In this document: piece by piece, positions 18,128-27,123 of the stretch
How the letters are laid out: each line of letters opens with the position of its first letter
Position numbering within the stretch: the stretch's first letter is position 1
Assembly: GCF_004101245.1 (NCBI RefSeq)
Contig: NZ_SCIN01000002.1
Coordinates: forward strand, 496,001-560,000
Direction of reading: 5' to 3'
From: Sphingomonas sp. UV9
GTDB lineage: Bacteria; Pseudomonadota; Alphaproteobacteria; Sphingomonadales; Sphingomonadaceae
Length of the DNA: 64,000 nucleotides
Made by a program: the position numbers and the translations under genes
The notes under the pieces: model-generated
What the model saw: the letters and a program-made list of their open reading frames with translations, nothing else
Told to the model about the DNA's origin: nothing
Databases searched by the model: none

Positions 18128-19645
18128 ATGACCGTCATCACCGAAGCCGACCTGATCGAAAGCGTCGCCGACGCGCTCCAGTTCATCAGCTATTACCACC
18201 CGATGGATTACATCCGCGCGCTCGGCGTCGCGTACGAGGCCGAACAGAGCCCCGCCGCCAAGGATGCGATCGCGCAGATCCTGACCAACAGCCGGATGTG
18301 CGCGGAGGGCCATCGCCCGATCTGCCAGGATACCGGCATCGTCACGATCTTCGTGAAATGGGGCCAGGACTGCCGCCTCGATTCGACGCGCAGCCTGCAG
18401 GAGGTCGTCGATGAAGGCGTCCGGAAAGCCTATCTCAACCCCGAGAACAAGCTGCGCGCCTCGATCCTCGCCGACCCCGCCTTCACGCGGCGGAACACCA
18501 AGGACAACACGCCGAGCGTGATGCATGTCGAGATGGTGCCCGGCAACACCGTCTCGTTCGACGTCGCGGCCAAGGGCGGCGGCAGCGAGAACAAGTCGAA
18601 GTTCAAGATGATGAACCCGAGCGATTCGATCGTCGACTGGGTGCTGGAAATGATCCCGCAGATGGGCGCCGGCTGGTGCCCGCCCGGCATGCTCGGCATC
18701 GGCATCGGCGGCACCGCCGAAAAGTCGATGCTGCTCGCCAAGCAATCGCTGATGGGCGCGATCGACATGGCGCAGCTCAAGGAACGCGGCCCCAAGAACG
18801 ACATCGAGGCGCTGCGGATCGAAATCTACGACAAGGTCAACGCGCTCGGCATCGGCGCGCAGGGGCTGGGCGGGCTGTCCACCATCCTCGACGTCAAGAT
18901 CTTCGACTGGCCGACGCACGCCGCGTCGAAGCCGGTCGCGATGATCCCCAACTGCGCCGCCACCCGCCACGCGCATTTCGTGCTCGACGGCTCGGGCCCG
19001 GTCTATCTCGAAGCGCCCAAGCTCGAGGAATGGCCGGATGTGAACTGGACGCCCGACAAGGCCGCGATCCGAGTCGATCTCGACACGCTGACGCCCGAGG
19101 TCGTGCAGACGTGGAAGCATGGCGACCGCCTGCTGCTCAACGGCAAGATGCTGACCGGGCGCGACGCCGCACACAAGCGGATCGCCGACATGCTCGCCAA
19201 GGGCGAGGAACTGCCCGTCGATTTCCGCGGTCGCGTGATCTATTATGTGGGCCCCGTCGATCCGGTTGGCGACGAGGTGGTCGGCCCCGCGGGCCCCACC
19301 ACCGCGACCCGCATGGACAAGTTCACGCGCATGATGCTCGACCAGGGCCTGCTCGCGATGGTCGGCAAGGCCGAGCGCGGCGCGGACGCGACCAAGGCGA
19401 TCGCCGAGCGCAAGTCCGCCTATCTGATGGCGGTCGGCGGGGCTGCGTATCTCGTCGCGCGCGCGATCAAGGGCAGCAAGGTCGTCGGGTTCGAGGATCT
19501 CGGCATGGAGGCGATCTACGAATTCGAGGTCGCCGACTTTCCCGTGACCGTCGCGGTCGATTCGGCGGGCGAGAACGTCCACCAGCTCGCGCCGCTCGTC
19601 TGGCGCGAGAAGATCGCGCGCGAAGGGCTGCTTGTCGGCGCCTGA
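18128..19645 (+). CDS. Fumarate hydratase, class I (iron-sulfur)
   Basis: This 505-residue enzyme interconverts fumarate and malate in the TCA cycle and belongs to the oxygen-sensitive [4Fe-4S] class. The cluster cysteines are expected in PICQDTGIV, AGWCPPGMLG and MIPNCAATRH. Other family segments are MLGIGIGGTAEKSM near residue 200 and GKVVGF-like sequence near the end. N- and C-terminal domains are fused in one chain as in fumarases A and B. It stands alone, with a gap upstream and a DUF2501 gene 62 bases downstream on the same strand. Confidence 0.94.
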   Translation: MTVITEADLIESVADALQFISYYHPMDYIRALGVAYEAEQSPAAKDAIAQILTNSRMCAEGHRPICQDTGIVTIFVKWGQDCRLDSTRSLQEVVDEGVRKAYLNPENKLRASILADPAFTRRNTKDNTPSVMHVEMVPGNTVSFDVAAKGGGSENKSKFKMMNPSDSIVDWVLEMIPQMGAGWCPPGMLGIGIGGTAEKSMLLAKQSLMGAIDMAQLKERGPKNDIEALRIEIYDKVNALGIGAQGLGGLSTILDVKIFDWPTHAASKPVAMIPNCAATRHAHFVLDGSGPVYLEAPKLEEWPDVNWTPDKAAIRVDLDTLTPEVVQTWKHGDRLLLNGKMLTGRDAAHKRIADMLAKGEELPVDFRGRVIYYVGPVDPVGDEVVGPAGPTTATRMDKFTRMMLDQGLLAMVGKAERGADATKAIAERKSAYLMAVGGAAYLVARAIKGSKVVGFEDLGMEAIYEFEVADFPVTVAVDSAGENVHQLAPLVWREKIAREGLLVGA

Positions 19646-19707
19646 GGCGACGACGCGGAACGGACGCGCGCGGGCGGGGTTGGCTCTACAGCACAGGAGC
19701 TATGACC

Positions 19708-20271
19708 ATGTTGAAGACGCTTACCCCGCTGATCCTCGCCGCCAGCCTCGTCTCGGCCGGCACCGCGACCGCGCAGACCACGCGCACCCCGGCCCCCTCG
19801 ACCGCGCCGGCCGATCGTGGTGGCGGATTGGGCGATAGTCTGGGTGGGCTCGGGGGTGACCTGGGTGGATTGGGCGGCGGATTGGGCGGCCTGCTCGGCG
19901 GCGCGATGCCCAGCGTCGGATCGATCGGCGCCGGTAACGCTGCCGGGCTGCTCGGCTATTGCCTCAAGAACAACCTGCTCGGCCAAGGCGGTCTACAGGG
20001 CGGTGGGCAGGGCCTCGGCGGGATGCTGGGCGGCCTGACCGGCCAGTCCGCCGCGACCCCACGCACCGCCGCACCCGCGACCGGCGCGCAGTCGATCCTC
20101 CAGCGGCTGACCGGCCGACGCGACGTCCAGACCTCGCCCGGCTATGCGGCAGGGCAGGCGGGGAAGGTGCAGGCGGGCAATGGCCAGAGCCTGTCGCTCG
20201 GCAATCTGGGCGGGCAGGTGAAGACCAAGCTATGCAGCCTCGTCCTCAATCGCGCCAAGGCGTTCCTGTAA
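19708..20271 (+). CDS. DUF2501 (YjjA-like) exported glycine-rich protein
   Basis: This 187-residue protein starts with a signal peptide (MLKTLTPLILAASLVSAGTA, cut near TATAQ). A run of GGLG-type repeats follows at about 45-70, then GNAAGLLGYCLKNNLLG, the hallmark of the DUF2501 family, and a C-terminal half ending LCSLVLNRAKAFL. The two cysteines could form a disulfide in the periplasm. An ATG two codons earlier (19702) is only two bases from the AGGAG, so the second ATG at eight bases is preferred. Function unknown. The gene converges on the small minus-strand transcript described next. Confidence 0.8.
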   Translation: MLKTLTPLILAASLVSAGTATAQTTRTPAPSTAPADRGGGLGDSLGGLGGDLGGLGGGLGGLLGGAMPSVGSIGAGNAAGLLGYCLKNNLLGQGGLQGGGQGLGGMLGGLTGQSAATPRTAAPATGAQSILQRLTGRRDVQTSPGYAAGQAGKVQAGNGQSLSLGNLGGQVKTKLCSLVLNRAKAFL

Positions 20272-20315
20272 GTCGCTGTCGCACACTGCGCATCGCAAAT
20301 GAAAAGAGCCCACAA

Positions 20316-20359
20316 ATGAAAAGAGGTTGCCGGATCGTCTCCCGACGATCCGGCAACCT
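20316..20359 (-). terminator. Strong intrinsic terminator of the small transcript
   Basis: A perfect 15-bp stem, AGGTTGCCGGATCGT (345-359 region) against ACGATCCGGCAACCT (324-338 region), with a 6-base loop, is followed on the minus strand by CTTTTCATTTG. There is no T-run on the plus-strand side, so it serves the minus-strand transcript, although it may also block read-through from the DUF2501 gene. Confidence 0.8.
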
Positions 20360-20470
20360 CCTGACATGGTCAGCGGCCGGAGAGCTCCAGCCCGGAGGAC
20401 CATGCGTACCACCTAGCCTATGACATACGCGTTGACTGGGAGAGGATACTCCCCACGCATGCCGGCGGCG

Positions 20471-20527
20471 TTAGCGGTGCGTCCCCCGAACGAACCGAAC
20501 CGAACTCACTGCTGAACCATGAGACAT
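20471..20527 (-). CDS. 18-residue mini-ORF with a perfect extended Shine-Dalgarno sequence
   Basis: The ORF encodes MSHGSAVSSVRFVRGTHR and ends in TAA. It is basic (three Arg, two His) with no membrane segment. AGGAGG lies exactly 7 bases before the ATG and is part of a 15-base match to the 16S rRNA 3' end, so initiation should be very efficient. It could be a leader peptide, a small protein, or a decoy that loads ribosomes. I know of no homologue. Confidence 0.45.
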   Translation of the reverse strand: MSHGSAVSSVRFVRGTHR

Positions 20528-20528
20528 C

Positions 20529-20543
20529 GGATCACCTCCTTTC
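20529..20543 (-). promoter_or_regulatory. 15-base perfect complement of the 16S rRNA 3' end
   Basis: The minus strand reads GAAAGGAGGTGATCC, the exact complement of the conserved 16S tail GGATCACCTCCTTTC. Ordinary Shine-Dalgarno sequences in this window match only four to seven bases. The spacing to the mini-ORF ATG is optimal. Confidence 0.85.
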
Positions 20544-20666
20544 GCTTGTGGAAAAAACGCGGCCAAGCCTGACCGCACCCGCAATGTGTGGCGATTGCCG
20601 CTGCGATACAAGCCTTGTTTTTCGTAAGATTTCAGCCGATCGTCTTTGGCTGTCGTCCTGTCGGAA

Positions 20667-21224
20667 TCAGCCGCGACAATCCTCGGTCACGCGTTCGATC
20701 TCGGCCCAGGCGGGCACCACCAGCGGTGCCGATCCGGCCTGTTGTACCACGAACCGACCACGACTGAACCCCATCGCCTCCAGCAGCGAATCGTTCGGCA
20801 TCAGCGCCGCCGCGACATAGGGCGGTGTGCCACCGGTCGGCTGGACGGACAGGGCCCGCATTGCGCTGGACGTGCGGATCGTCAGCGGGGTGGCATTGGT
20901 GCCAGCGCGCGACAAATACACCCGCCGCGTGGCGGTATCGCAGCGCAGCGTCAGCGACGCGTCGGCGTTCGCTGGACCGAACAGCGCGATCGATCCACGT
21001 GCATCGCGGCGATACACCCAGGTCCCCGGCGAATACGGCCAGTCGCGCCAGTCCGCCGCGATCGGGGCAGGGCGCGGCGCGGGGAGGGGCGCCGCGACGC
21101 GTGGTGGCGGCGGGGGAGGCGGCGTTTCGGGCCGCGGCGGCGGGACGCAACCGGCGACCAGCGCGAGCAAAGTGAGGCCGGCAAGCGATCGACCGTGGCG
21201 GACGAGAGGGGAGATGACGCGCAT
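20667..21224 (-). CDS. Putative proline-rich lipoprotein, function unknown
   Basis: This 185-residue protein begins with a lipoprotein signal: LAGLTLLALVAGC puts the lipidated cysteine at about residue 27. A proline-rich spacer with PETPPPPPPPRVA follows. The globular part has alternating strands (GTWVYRRDARGSIALFG, VYLSRAGTNATPLTIRTS, LLEAMGFSRGRFVV), so it may be a small beta-domain tethered to the outer membrane. I chose the ATG at 21224, directly before the signal; the open frame continues upstream without signal features. It is divergent from the PRC-barrel gene. No family recognised. Confidence 0.65.
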   Translation of the reverse strand: MRVISPLVRHGRSLAGLTLLALVAGCVPPPRPETPPPPPPPRVAAPLPAPRPAPIAADWRDWPYSPGTWVYRRDARGSIALFGPANADASLTLRCDTATRRVYLSRAGTNATPLTIRTSSAMRALSVQPTGGTPPYVAAALMPNDSLLEAMGFSRGRFVVQQAGSAPLVVPAWAEIERVTEDCRG

Positions 21225-21348
21225 CCCCCAGCGTATGGGGCAGCGCCGACGCACGCTCAACCCGCGACCGTGCATCAATGGCGGGAACCGGCGCACGCTG
21301 CTACCGGTTCAGCGTCCGACCATCGTTCAAGATTTTTGGAGACCCTGC

Positions 21349-21726
21349 ATGTCCGACACCGCCGCACAGACCCCGACCCAATTGCTCGTCCAAGCGAACA
21401 TCTCCGGCACGATGAAGGTCGAGAGCCGTGACGGCGACCATGTCGGTTCCGTCCACGCCTTCATGGTCCACAAGGGCACCGGCCGCGTCACGCATGCCGT
21501 GCTGAGCCTCGGCGGCTTCCTCGGCATGGGCAAGAGCTTCTACCCGCTGCCGTTCGCGCTGCTCCAGTTCGACGCGGTCCGCGACCTCTACGTCGTGACG
21601 ATCGACAAGCGCGTCCTCGAAGGCGGCCCGAGCTGGTCGAACAACGCACCCGTGTTCGACCAGGCCTATGCCGACCGCGTCGCCAGCTATTACGGATCGA
21701 GCACCGAAGACCTCGTCGTCGGCTGA
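21349..21726 (+). CDS. PRC-barrel domain protein
   Basis: This 125-residue cytoplasmic protein has a PRC-barrel fold at about residues 15-90, seen in ISGTMKVESRDGDHVGSVH, the conserved GRVTHAVLSLGGFLGMG and FYPLPFALLQFD. It ends with DRVASYYG. Such stand-alone proteins occur widely in Alphaproteobacteria, often in stress or general response contexts, but their ligand is unknown. GGAG lies seven bases before the ATG. It converges on uvrB, with a hairpin between. Confidence 0.8.
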   Translation: MSDTAAQTPTQLLVQANISGTMKVESRDGDHVGSVHAFMVHKGTGRVTHAVLSLGGFLGMGKSFYPLPFALLQFDAVRDLYVVTIDKRVLEGGPSWSNNAPVFDQAYADRVASYYGSSTEDLVVG

Positions 21727-21737
21727 CCCAAATGAGG

Positions 21738-21759
21738 CGATGCAGGTTTACCTGCGTCG
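21738..21759. terminator. Hairpin between convergent PRC-barrel gene and uvrB
   Basis: CGATGCAGGT and ACCTGCGTCG form a 10-bp stem with one wobble pair around a TT loop. It lies 12 bases after one stop and 10 bases after the other, so it may end both transcripts, though neither side has a long T-run. Confidence 0.5.
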
Positions 21760-21769
21760 TCTCGATCGG

Positions 21770-23968
21770 TCACCGCGACCGCGATCCCCCCATTCGCATC
21801 TTCTGGCTCTTTCCGTAGCGCGTCTTCCGCGTGCCCGGCTTGCCCTCGTTAGACCGCCCCATCACCGGCGCCTTCTGCTGGTCGACCGGCAACCCCAGTT
21901 CTTCGTTCTCCAACTGCCGAATCTCGTCACGCAGCCGCCCGGCGGTCTCGAACTCGAGATCGCTCGCAGCCTTGCGCATCTGCTTCTCCAGATCCTCGAT
22001 ATACGCGCGCAGATTGTGGCCGACCATGTGCGGCCGGTCCTCGTCGATCGGGATCGTCACCTGATCCTGGCTTGCCACATGCGCGATGATGTCGCCGATG
22101 TTGCGGCGGATCGTCGTCGGCGTGATGCCGTGTTCGGTGTTGTACGCGACCTGCTTTTCGCGACGCCGCGACGTCTCGTTCATCGCGCGCTCCATAGAGC
22201 CCGTGACGCGATCGGCGTACAGGATCACGCGCCCGTCGACGTTACGCGCCGCGCGCCCGATCGTCTGAATCAGCGAGGTCTCGGAGCGCAGGAATCCTTC
22301 CTTGTCCGCATCAAGGATCGCGACCAGCCCGCATTCGGGGATGTCCAACCCCTCGCGCAACAGGTTGATGCCGATCAGCACGTCGTACACGCCCAGCCTC
22401 AGGTCGCGGATCAGCTCGATACGCTCCAGCGTCTCGACGTCACTGTGCATATAGCGGACCTTGATCCCCGCCTCGTGCATATATTCGGTCAGATCCTCCG
22501 CCATCCGCTTGGTCAGCGTCGTGACCAGCGTCCGATAGCCGAGCGCAGTCGTCTTGCCGACCTCGACGATCAGGTCCTGGACCTGCTCCTCGACCGGCTT
22601 GATCTCGACCGGCGGATCGATCAGCCCGGTGGGACGAATGACCTGCTCGGCAAACACGCCGCCGGTCTGCTCCATCTCCCAACTGCCCGGCGTCGCCGAG
22701 ACATAGGTCGTCGGCGGGCGCATCGCGTCCCATTCGTTGAACCTGAGCGGCCGGTTGTCGATCGCGCTCGGCAGGCGGAAGCCATATTCGGCCAGCGTCA
22801 GTTTGCGACGGTGATCGCCCCGCGACATGCCGTTGATCTGACCGATCGTGACGTGACTCTCATCGACGAACAGCAGCGCGTTGTCGGGCAGATATTCGAA
22901 CAGCGTGGGCGGCGGCTCGCCCGGCATGCGGCCGGTGAGGAAGCGCGAGTAATTCTCGATCCCCGCACAGCTGCCGGTCGCCGCGATCATCTCGAGATCG
23001 AAGTTCGTCCGCTGCTCCAGACGCTGCGCCTCGAGCAGCTTGCCCTCGAGCACCAGCTCCTTCAGCCGCTCCGCCAGCTCATGCTTGATCGCCTCGCCTG
23101 CCTGCTTGAGCGTCGGGCCGGGGGTCACGTAATGCGAGTTCGCATAGACGCGCACCGAATTGAGCGACGCGACCTTCTTGCCCGTCAGCGGGTCGAACTC
23201 GGTGATCTCCTCGATATCGTCGCCGAAGAACGAGATGCGCCACGCGCTGTCCTCGTAATGCGACGGGAAGATCTCGAGCGTGTCGCCCTTCACGCGGAAG
23301 TTGCCGCGCTGGAACGCCGCGTCGTTGCGCTTGTACTGGAGCGCCACGAGCTTGCGCACGATCTCGCGCTGGTCGACCGTCGTGCCCTTTTTCAGGTCGA
23401 AGATCATCGCCGAATAGGTCTCGACCGAGCCGATGCCGTACAGGCACGAGACCGACGCGACGATGATCACGTCGTCGCGTTCGAGCAGCGCGCGGGTGGC
23501 GGAATGCCGCATCCGGTCGATCGACTCGTTGGTCGACGACTCCTTCTCGATGTACGTGTCCGACCGCGCGACATACGCCTCGGGCTGGTAATAATCGTAG
23601 TAGCTGACGAAATATTCGACCGCGTTTTCCGGGAAGAACGACTTCATCTCGCCGTACAGCTGCGCCGCCAGGATCTTGTTGGGCGCGAGGATCAACGCGG
23701 GCCGCTGCACGCGATTGATGACGCTCGCCATCGTGAAGGTCTTTCCCGAGCCTGTGACGCCGAGCAGCACCTGATCCTTCTCGCCGTCGCCGATCGCGGA
23801 AACGAGCTCGGCGATCGCGGTCGGCTGGTCGCCCGCGGGTTCATATTCGCTGACGAGCTTGAACGCCTTGCCTCCCTCGACCTTGCTCGGGCGCGCGGTG
23901 GGGCGGTGCGGGACGAAGCTCTCGCCGGTTTCGGGCTCGGCGAGACTGGTGCGGATCTGAATGGCCAT
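21770..23968 (-). CDS. uvrB: Excinuclease ABC subunit B
   Basis: This 732-residue helicase-like subunit verifies damage and recruits UvrC in nucleotide excision repair. It has the Walker A segment [14 protein letters not shown], the beta-hairpin [20 protein letters not shown] that clamps [14 protein letters not shown] (DEAD-like box) and [20 protein letters not shown] in the second helicase domain. The C-terminal UVR motif ([20 protein letters not shown]), which binds UvrC, is followed by a basic tail. I chose the ATG at 23968 ([11 protein letters not shown]). The gene is solitary; repeat B copy 1 lies in its promoter region. Confidence 0.96.
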   Translation of the reverse strand: MAIQIRTSLAEPETGESFVPHRPTARPSKVEGGKAFKLVSEYEPAGDQPTAIAELVSAIGDGEKDQVLLGVTGSGKTFTMASVINRVQRPALILAPNKILAAQLYGEMKSFFPENAVEYFVSYYDYYQPEAYVARSDTYIEKESSTNESIDRMRHSATRALLERDDVIIVASVSCLYGIGSVETYSAMIFDLKKGTTVDQREIVRKLVALQYKRNDAAFQRGNFRVKGDTLEIFPSHYEDSAWRISFFGDDIEEITEFDPLTGKKVASLNSVRVYANSHYVTPGPTLKQAGEAIKHELAERLKELVLEGKLLEAQRLEQRTNFDLEMIAATGSCAGIENYSRFLTGRMPGEPPPTLFEYLPDNALLFVDESHVTIGQINGMSRGDHRRKLTLAEYGFRLPSAIDNRPLRFNEWDAMRPPTTYVSATPGSWEMEQTGGVFAEQVIRPTGLIDPPVEIKPVEEQVQDLIVEVGKTTALGYRTLVTTLTKRMAEDLTEYMHEAGIKVRYMHSDVETLERIELIRDLRLGVYDVLIGINLLREGLDIPECGLVAILDADKEGFLRSETSLIQTIGRAARNVDGRVILYADRVTGSMERAMNETSRRREKQVAYNTEHGITPTTIRRNIGDIIAHVASQDQVTIPIDEDRPHMVGHNLRAYIEDLEKQMRKAASDLEFETAGRLRDEIRQLENEELGLPVDQQKAPVMGRSNEGKPGTRKTRYGKSQKMRMGGSRSR

Positions 23969-24032
23969 CGAGGGGGAATATGGGGAACATGCAGTGAGTC
24001 GGCAACGCCTGGGATGGTCACCAAACCTGTCG

Positions 24033-24109
24033 CTCTCCTGCGAACGCAGGAGCTCAGAATTACGAGAGATGCCGCCCGCGACCCTGGGCTCCCGCGTTCG
24101 CAGGAGAAC
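24033..24109. repeat. REP-pair family B, copy 1
   Basis: The left head CTCCTGCGAACGCAGGAG is followed by CTCAG, and the right arm CTGGGCTCCCGCGTTCGCAGGAG is the inverse with partly changed stem bases. It is the only pair here that lies between divergent genes (uvrB and the reductase), where it may affect both promoters. Confidence 0.8.
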
Positions 24110-24241
24110 GCGGATGATGGCCCCGGTTTGCCTCGTCCCAAGTTTAGCTGTTGTTGACCCATGCCGCGCACGCCAATACTGCGACCGTTTCGCAAGCATT
24201 GACCCGCCAGCGCGATTCTGCGCGGCCGAAGGAATAGACGC

Positions 24242-25072
24242 ATGACCGCCCCGATCGTCGAAGCCACGCGCGCCCCCGTGCTGATCCCCGAGACCCCCGC
24301 GTTCCTCAACGCGAAGGTACTGTGGGTGCGTCACTGGAACGAACATCTGTTCAGCTTCGCGGTCGAGCGCCCATCGACCTTCCGCTTCCGCTCGGGCGAG
24401 TTCGTTATGATCGGCCTCCCGCAGGAAACCGGCAAGCCGATCATGCGCGCCTATTCGATCGCCAGCCCACATTATTCGGAGGAGCTGGAGTTCCTGTCGA
24501 TCAAGGTCGAGGACGGCCCGTTGACCTCCAAGCTCCAGCTCGTCCAGCCCGGCGACGAAGTGTATCTCGGCAAGAAGCCGACCGGCACTTTGGTGCTCGA
24601 CGCGCTGCTACCCGGCAAGCGGCTCTTCATGTTCTCGACCGGCACCGGCCTCGCGCCGTTCCTCAGCCTGATGCGCGATCCCGATGTCTATGCGGCGTAT
24701 GAGCAGGTCATCGTCGTGCACAGCGTGCGCCGCGTCAGCGATCTCGCCTATCACGACGAGATGGTCGGGCTGCTCGCCGAGGACCCGCTGATCGCCGACG
24801 AGGCGCAGACGCAGTTCCACTATATCCCCACCGTGACGCGCGAGCCGTTCCGCACCACACGGCGGATCGGCGCGCTGATCGAGGATGCGTCGCTCTTCGG
24901 CCACCCGGTGCGCGGCGAGCAGAAGCTCAACCCCGAGACCGATCGTGCGATGCTGTGCGGCTCGACCGAGATGATCAAGGAATTCGCGGTGATGCTCGAG
25001 GCGCACGGCTTCGAGGAGGGCGCGAATTCGAAGCCCGGCACCTTCGTGATCGAGCGCGCCTTCGTCGGCTGA
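24242..25072 (+). CDS. fpr: Ferredoxin--NADP+ reductase
   Basis: This 276-residue flavoprotein moves electrons between NADPH and ferredoxin or flavodoxin. FAD binds at [18 protein letters not shown] (the RxYSxxS motif) and NADPH at [16 protein letters not shown]. It ends in [10 protein letters not shown], and a C-terminal extension like this is typical of bacterial subclass I Fpr enzymes. The extra 20 N-terminal residues before [14 protein letters not shown] are poorly conserved, but the ATG at 24242 is the only good start. It likely supplies reductant for Fe-S enzymes and oxidative stress responses. Confidence 0.92.
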   Translation: MTAPIVEATRAPVLIPETPAFLNAKVLWVRHWNEHLFSFAVERPSTFRFRSGEFVMIGLPQETGKPIMRAYSIASPHYSEELEFLSIKVEDGPLTSKLQLVQPGDEVYLGKKPTGTLVLDALLPGKRLFMFSTGTGLAPFLSLMRDPDVYAAYEQVIVVHSVRRVSDLAYHDEMVGLLAEDPLIADEAQTQFHYIPTVTREPFRTTRRIGALIEDASLFGHPVRGEQKLNPETDRAMLCGSTEMIKEFAVMLEAHGFEEGANSKPGTFVIERAFVG

Positions 25073-25077
25073 GTCGC

Positions 25078-25161
25078 CGTCATCCTGACGAAAGTCAGGA
25101 TCCAGAGCCACATAGTGCGAGCATCGTGGCTCTGGATCCTGGGTCGAGCCCAGGATGACGG
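25078..25161. repeat. REP-pair family C, copy 1
   Basis: The left arm is CGTCATCCTGACGAAAGTCAGGATCCAGAGCC. The right arm keeps the body GGCTCTGGATCC and the outer ATGACGG but carries a different head, TCCTGGGTCGAGCCCAGGA. It lies between fpr and the VOC gene. Confidence 0.85.
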
Positions 25162-25240
25162 ATCAGGTGGCGGGCCAAGCGCATTGTCTCCGCCGCGGAA
25201 CCGGTCGATATGCCTCCTCAAACACCAAGAGGAGAGACCC

Positions 25241-25627
25241 ATGATTGGCTACGCAACGCTCGGCACCAACGATATCGACGCCGCGCTGACCTTCTACGAC
25301 GCGCTGCTCGCGACCGCCGGCGGCAAGCGGCTCATGCAGATGCCCGACGAGCGCAAGCTGACTTTCTACGGCGCAGGCGCGGACAAGCCGATGCTCGTCG
25401 TCGGCAAGCCCTATGACGGCCAAGACGCGACCGCGGGCAACGGCACGATGGTCGCGCTGGCGGCGGATTCGCGCGCGCAGGTCGACGAGGTCCATGCCAA
25501 GGCGATCGAACTTGGCGGCGCGGACGAAGGCGCCCCCGGCATGCGCGGTCCAGATGAAATGGGCTTTTACGGTGCCTATTTCCGCGATCTGGACGGCAAC
25601 AAGCTCTGCATCTTCAAGATGGGGTGA
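25241..25627 (+). CDS. VOC family (glyoxalase-like) protein
   Basis: This 128-residue single-domain protein has the vicinal oxygen chelate fold: MIGYATLGTNDIDAALTFYD starts the first beta-alpha-beta module and YGAYFRDLDGNKLCIFK ends the second. Members include glyoxalase I, dioxygenases and antibiotic-resistance proteins, so substrate and even catalysis are unknown. AGAGGAGA at eight bases before the ATG supports the start. Frames further upstream run through repeat C. Confidence 0.85.
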   Translation: MIGYATLGTNDIDAALTFYDALLATAGGKRLMQMPDERKLTFYGAGADKPMLVVGKPYDGQDATAGNGTMVALAADSRAQVDEVHAKAIELGGADEGAPGMRGPDEMGFYGAYFRDLDGNKLCIFKMG

Positions 25628-25667
25628 GGGGCGTGCACGATTGAGCGATTAACACCTCGAATGAGTT

Positions 25668-25776
25668 GCCACCCCGGCGAAGGCCGGGGCCCAATTGGCA
25701 AGGTGGCAGTAACGAAGCGCTGTCCACTGCCAGCAGCCTCCCCCAATTGGACCCCGGCCTCCGCCGGGGTGGTGGC
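25668..25776. repeat. REP-pair family A, copy 4
   Basis: Outer GCCACC and GGTGGC frame the two family A arms. The spacer contains GTAACGAAGCGC, so the orientation is opposite to copies 6 and 9 and the same as the copy in the E2 gene. It lies between the convergent VOC and MBL genes. Confidence 0.88.
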
Positions 25777-25816
25777 CTTATCGGACGCGGCGGCTATCCG
25801 AGGCCGATACTCCGGC

Positions 25817-26995
25817 CTACCGCAAAGCCCGAACGTCCGCGGTATCGAGGCACTTCAGCAAAGCCGTCCGCGGCATCGGCGTCCCCGTCGCCGGCTTGGC
25901 ATACCCCGCAACCTCGACCGGCCGGCCGATCGCCACCGGCGTAAACCCGCTCTGCCCGGTACACCGCATCGCCGCCGCCAGCAGCTTCGGCGGCGTGTCA
26001 TACCCCTCGAACGACAGCCGGAACGTCCCCCAGTGAATTGGGATCGCGTGCGCCGCGCCCAGCCGACGGTAGACCTCGACCGCATCGACCGGCCCGATAT
26101 GGCTGCCCGACTCCATCTGCCCCGCGACGAACCGGAATGCACCGATCGGGATCAGCGCCAGCCGGATCGGGCCGAGCGCCGCAGCCTCGACCGGCCACTG
26201 ACCGTCGCCCATCCCGGTATCGCCCGCGAAGAACACGTTCCCGCTCGGCAGCGTCACGACGAAGCTCGACCACAAGGCGCGGTTGCGATCGGTGAACCAG
26301 CGGCTGCCCCAATGATGGTTGCGCGTCACGGTGACCGCGACACCGGGCTTGATGGCCACGCTCTGGCCCCAGTCGAGCGCGGTAGCCTTGGCGCCGGTCT
26401 GGCCGATCACGCTGTCGTTCCCCAGGCTGGTGACGATCCGCGGCCGATCGCGCTGCCAGATCCGCGCGAGCGTCGCCTTGTCGAGATGGTCGTAATGATC
26501 GTGGCTGACCAGCACGAGATCGATCTTCGGCAGCGCATCGAACGCGATCCCCGGCTCGGCGACCCGGCGCGGGCCGGTGCCGAGCGGCCCCGCCTGCTCC
26601 GCCCAGATTGGATCGGTGAGGATGTTCAGCCCCTGCGTCTGGATCAGCACGCTCGCATGCCCGACCCACGTCACGACCATCCGCTGGCCCTCGACGCGCG
26701 CGGGCGGTGCGATCCGCTGGACGGCGACCGACTTAGGCCATGCCGGCCGCCCGTCGCTGCCGGTGAAATAGCGCCAGAAAAACCCCGCGCGACCGCCGCC
26801 ACGGCCTGCCGGCTGAATCTGCTGCGTGTCGGCATCGTTGTCGGGGTTGGCGAAGCGCACGCCGTCGAAATGACCGGTCGCGGGGCCACGGTAATAGATC
26901 CGATCGAGGAACTTCGGGACGATCGTCACGGCCAGCGCGACGACCACGACCGTCAGCAGCATGACACCCCCGACGATCTTCAACACCACCCGCAC
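25817..26995 (-). CDS. Membrane-anchored MBL-fold hydrolase (NAPE-PLD/UlaG-like)
   Basis: This 392-residue protein has one N-terminal membrane segment (VGGVMLLTVVVVALAVTIV) and then a metallo-beta-lactamase fold. The metal site is in LVSHDHYDHLD (His-x-His-x-Asp-His), with further ligands in NHHWGSRWF, FFAGDTGMGDG and PIHWGTFRLSFE. The order of these motifs fits N-acylphosphatidylethanolamine-hydrolysing phospholipase D-like proteins. It probably faces the periplasm and may act on lipids or small phosphodiesters. The start is GTG at 26995. It is divergent from the amidase gene. Confidence 0.85.
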   Translation of the reverse strand: MRVVLKIVGGVMLLTVVVVALAVTIVPKFLDRIYYRGPATGHFDGVRFANPDNDADTQQIQPAGRGGGRAGFFWRYFTGSDGRPAWPKSVAVQRIAPPARVEGQRMVVTWVGHASVLIQTQGLNILTDPIWAEQAGPLGTGPRRVAEPGIAFDALPKIDLVLVSHDHYDHLDKATLARIWQRDRPRIVTSLGNDSVIGQTGAKATALDWGQSVAIKPGVAVTVTRNHHWGSRWFTDRNRALWSSFVVTLPSGNVFFAGDTGMGDGQWPVEAAALGPIRLALIPIGAFRFVAGQMESGSHIGPVDAVEVYRRLGAAHAIPIHWGTFRLSFEGYDTPPKLLAAAMRCTGQSGFTPVAIGRPVEVAGYAKPATGTPMPRTALLKCLDTADVRALR

Positions 26996-27039
26996 GTCGT
27001 TCCCCTATCCGTTGCGGGTTCGTAACGCATCGTCGCCTC

Positions 27040-27069
27040 CATCGTTCAGACTGCGCCATCGTTCAGACC
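27040..27069. promoter_or_regulatory. 13-base direct repeat between divergent genes
   Basis: CCATCGTTCAGAC occurs twice, at 27040-27052 and 27057-27069, a 17-base period. The site lies between the start of the MBL gene and the start of the amidase gene, where a regulator controlling both could bind. Confidence 0.35.
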
Positions 27070-27123
27070 GCTTGGCGCAAGGCCGCAACCTCGATAGCCT
27101 CGCGCCAAAGGGGAATCGCAAAA

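Larger units (their letters stand above)
20316..20545 (-). ncRNA. Candidate small structured RNA or dual-function transcript
   Basis: On the minus strand this region holds, in order, a perfect extended Shine-Dalgarno sequence (20543-20529), an 18-codon ORF (20527-20471), a hairpin GGGAG/CTCCC (about 20446-20431), the complementary pair ATGCGT/ACGCAT (20460-20455 with 20407-20402), the stem CATGGTC/GACCATG (20404-20398 with 20371-20365), and an intrinsic terminator. ACGCAT and CATGGTC share bases, so two folds compete. No larger ORF has protein-like composition. It resembles a leader or sRNA, but I do not recognise an Rfam family. The 5' end is a guess; no convincing -35/-10 pair was found. 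Confidence 0.5.

Noticed and set aside
20230..20412. 60-codon minus-strand frame over the small transcript
   Set aside because: It runs straight through the strong terminator and into the end of the convergent DUF2501 gene. The terminator and stems explain the region better.
20523..20548. A fragment of 16S rRNA on the plus strand because of GGATCACCTCCTTTC
   Set aside because: Only the last 15 bases match; no helix 45 or other rRNA sequence precedes it. It is better explained as a Shine-Dalgarno sequence on the minus strand.
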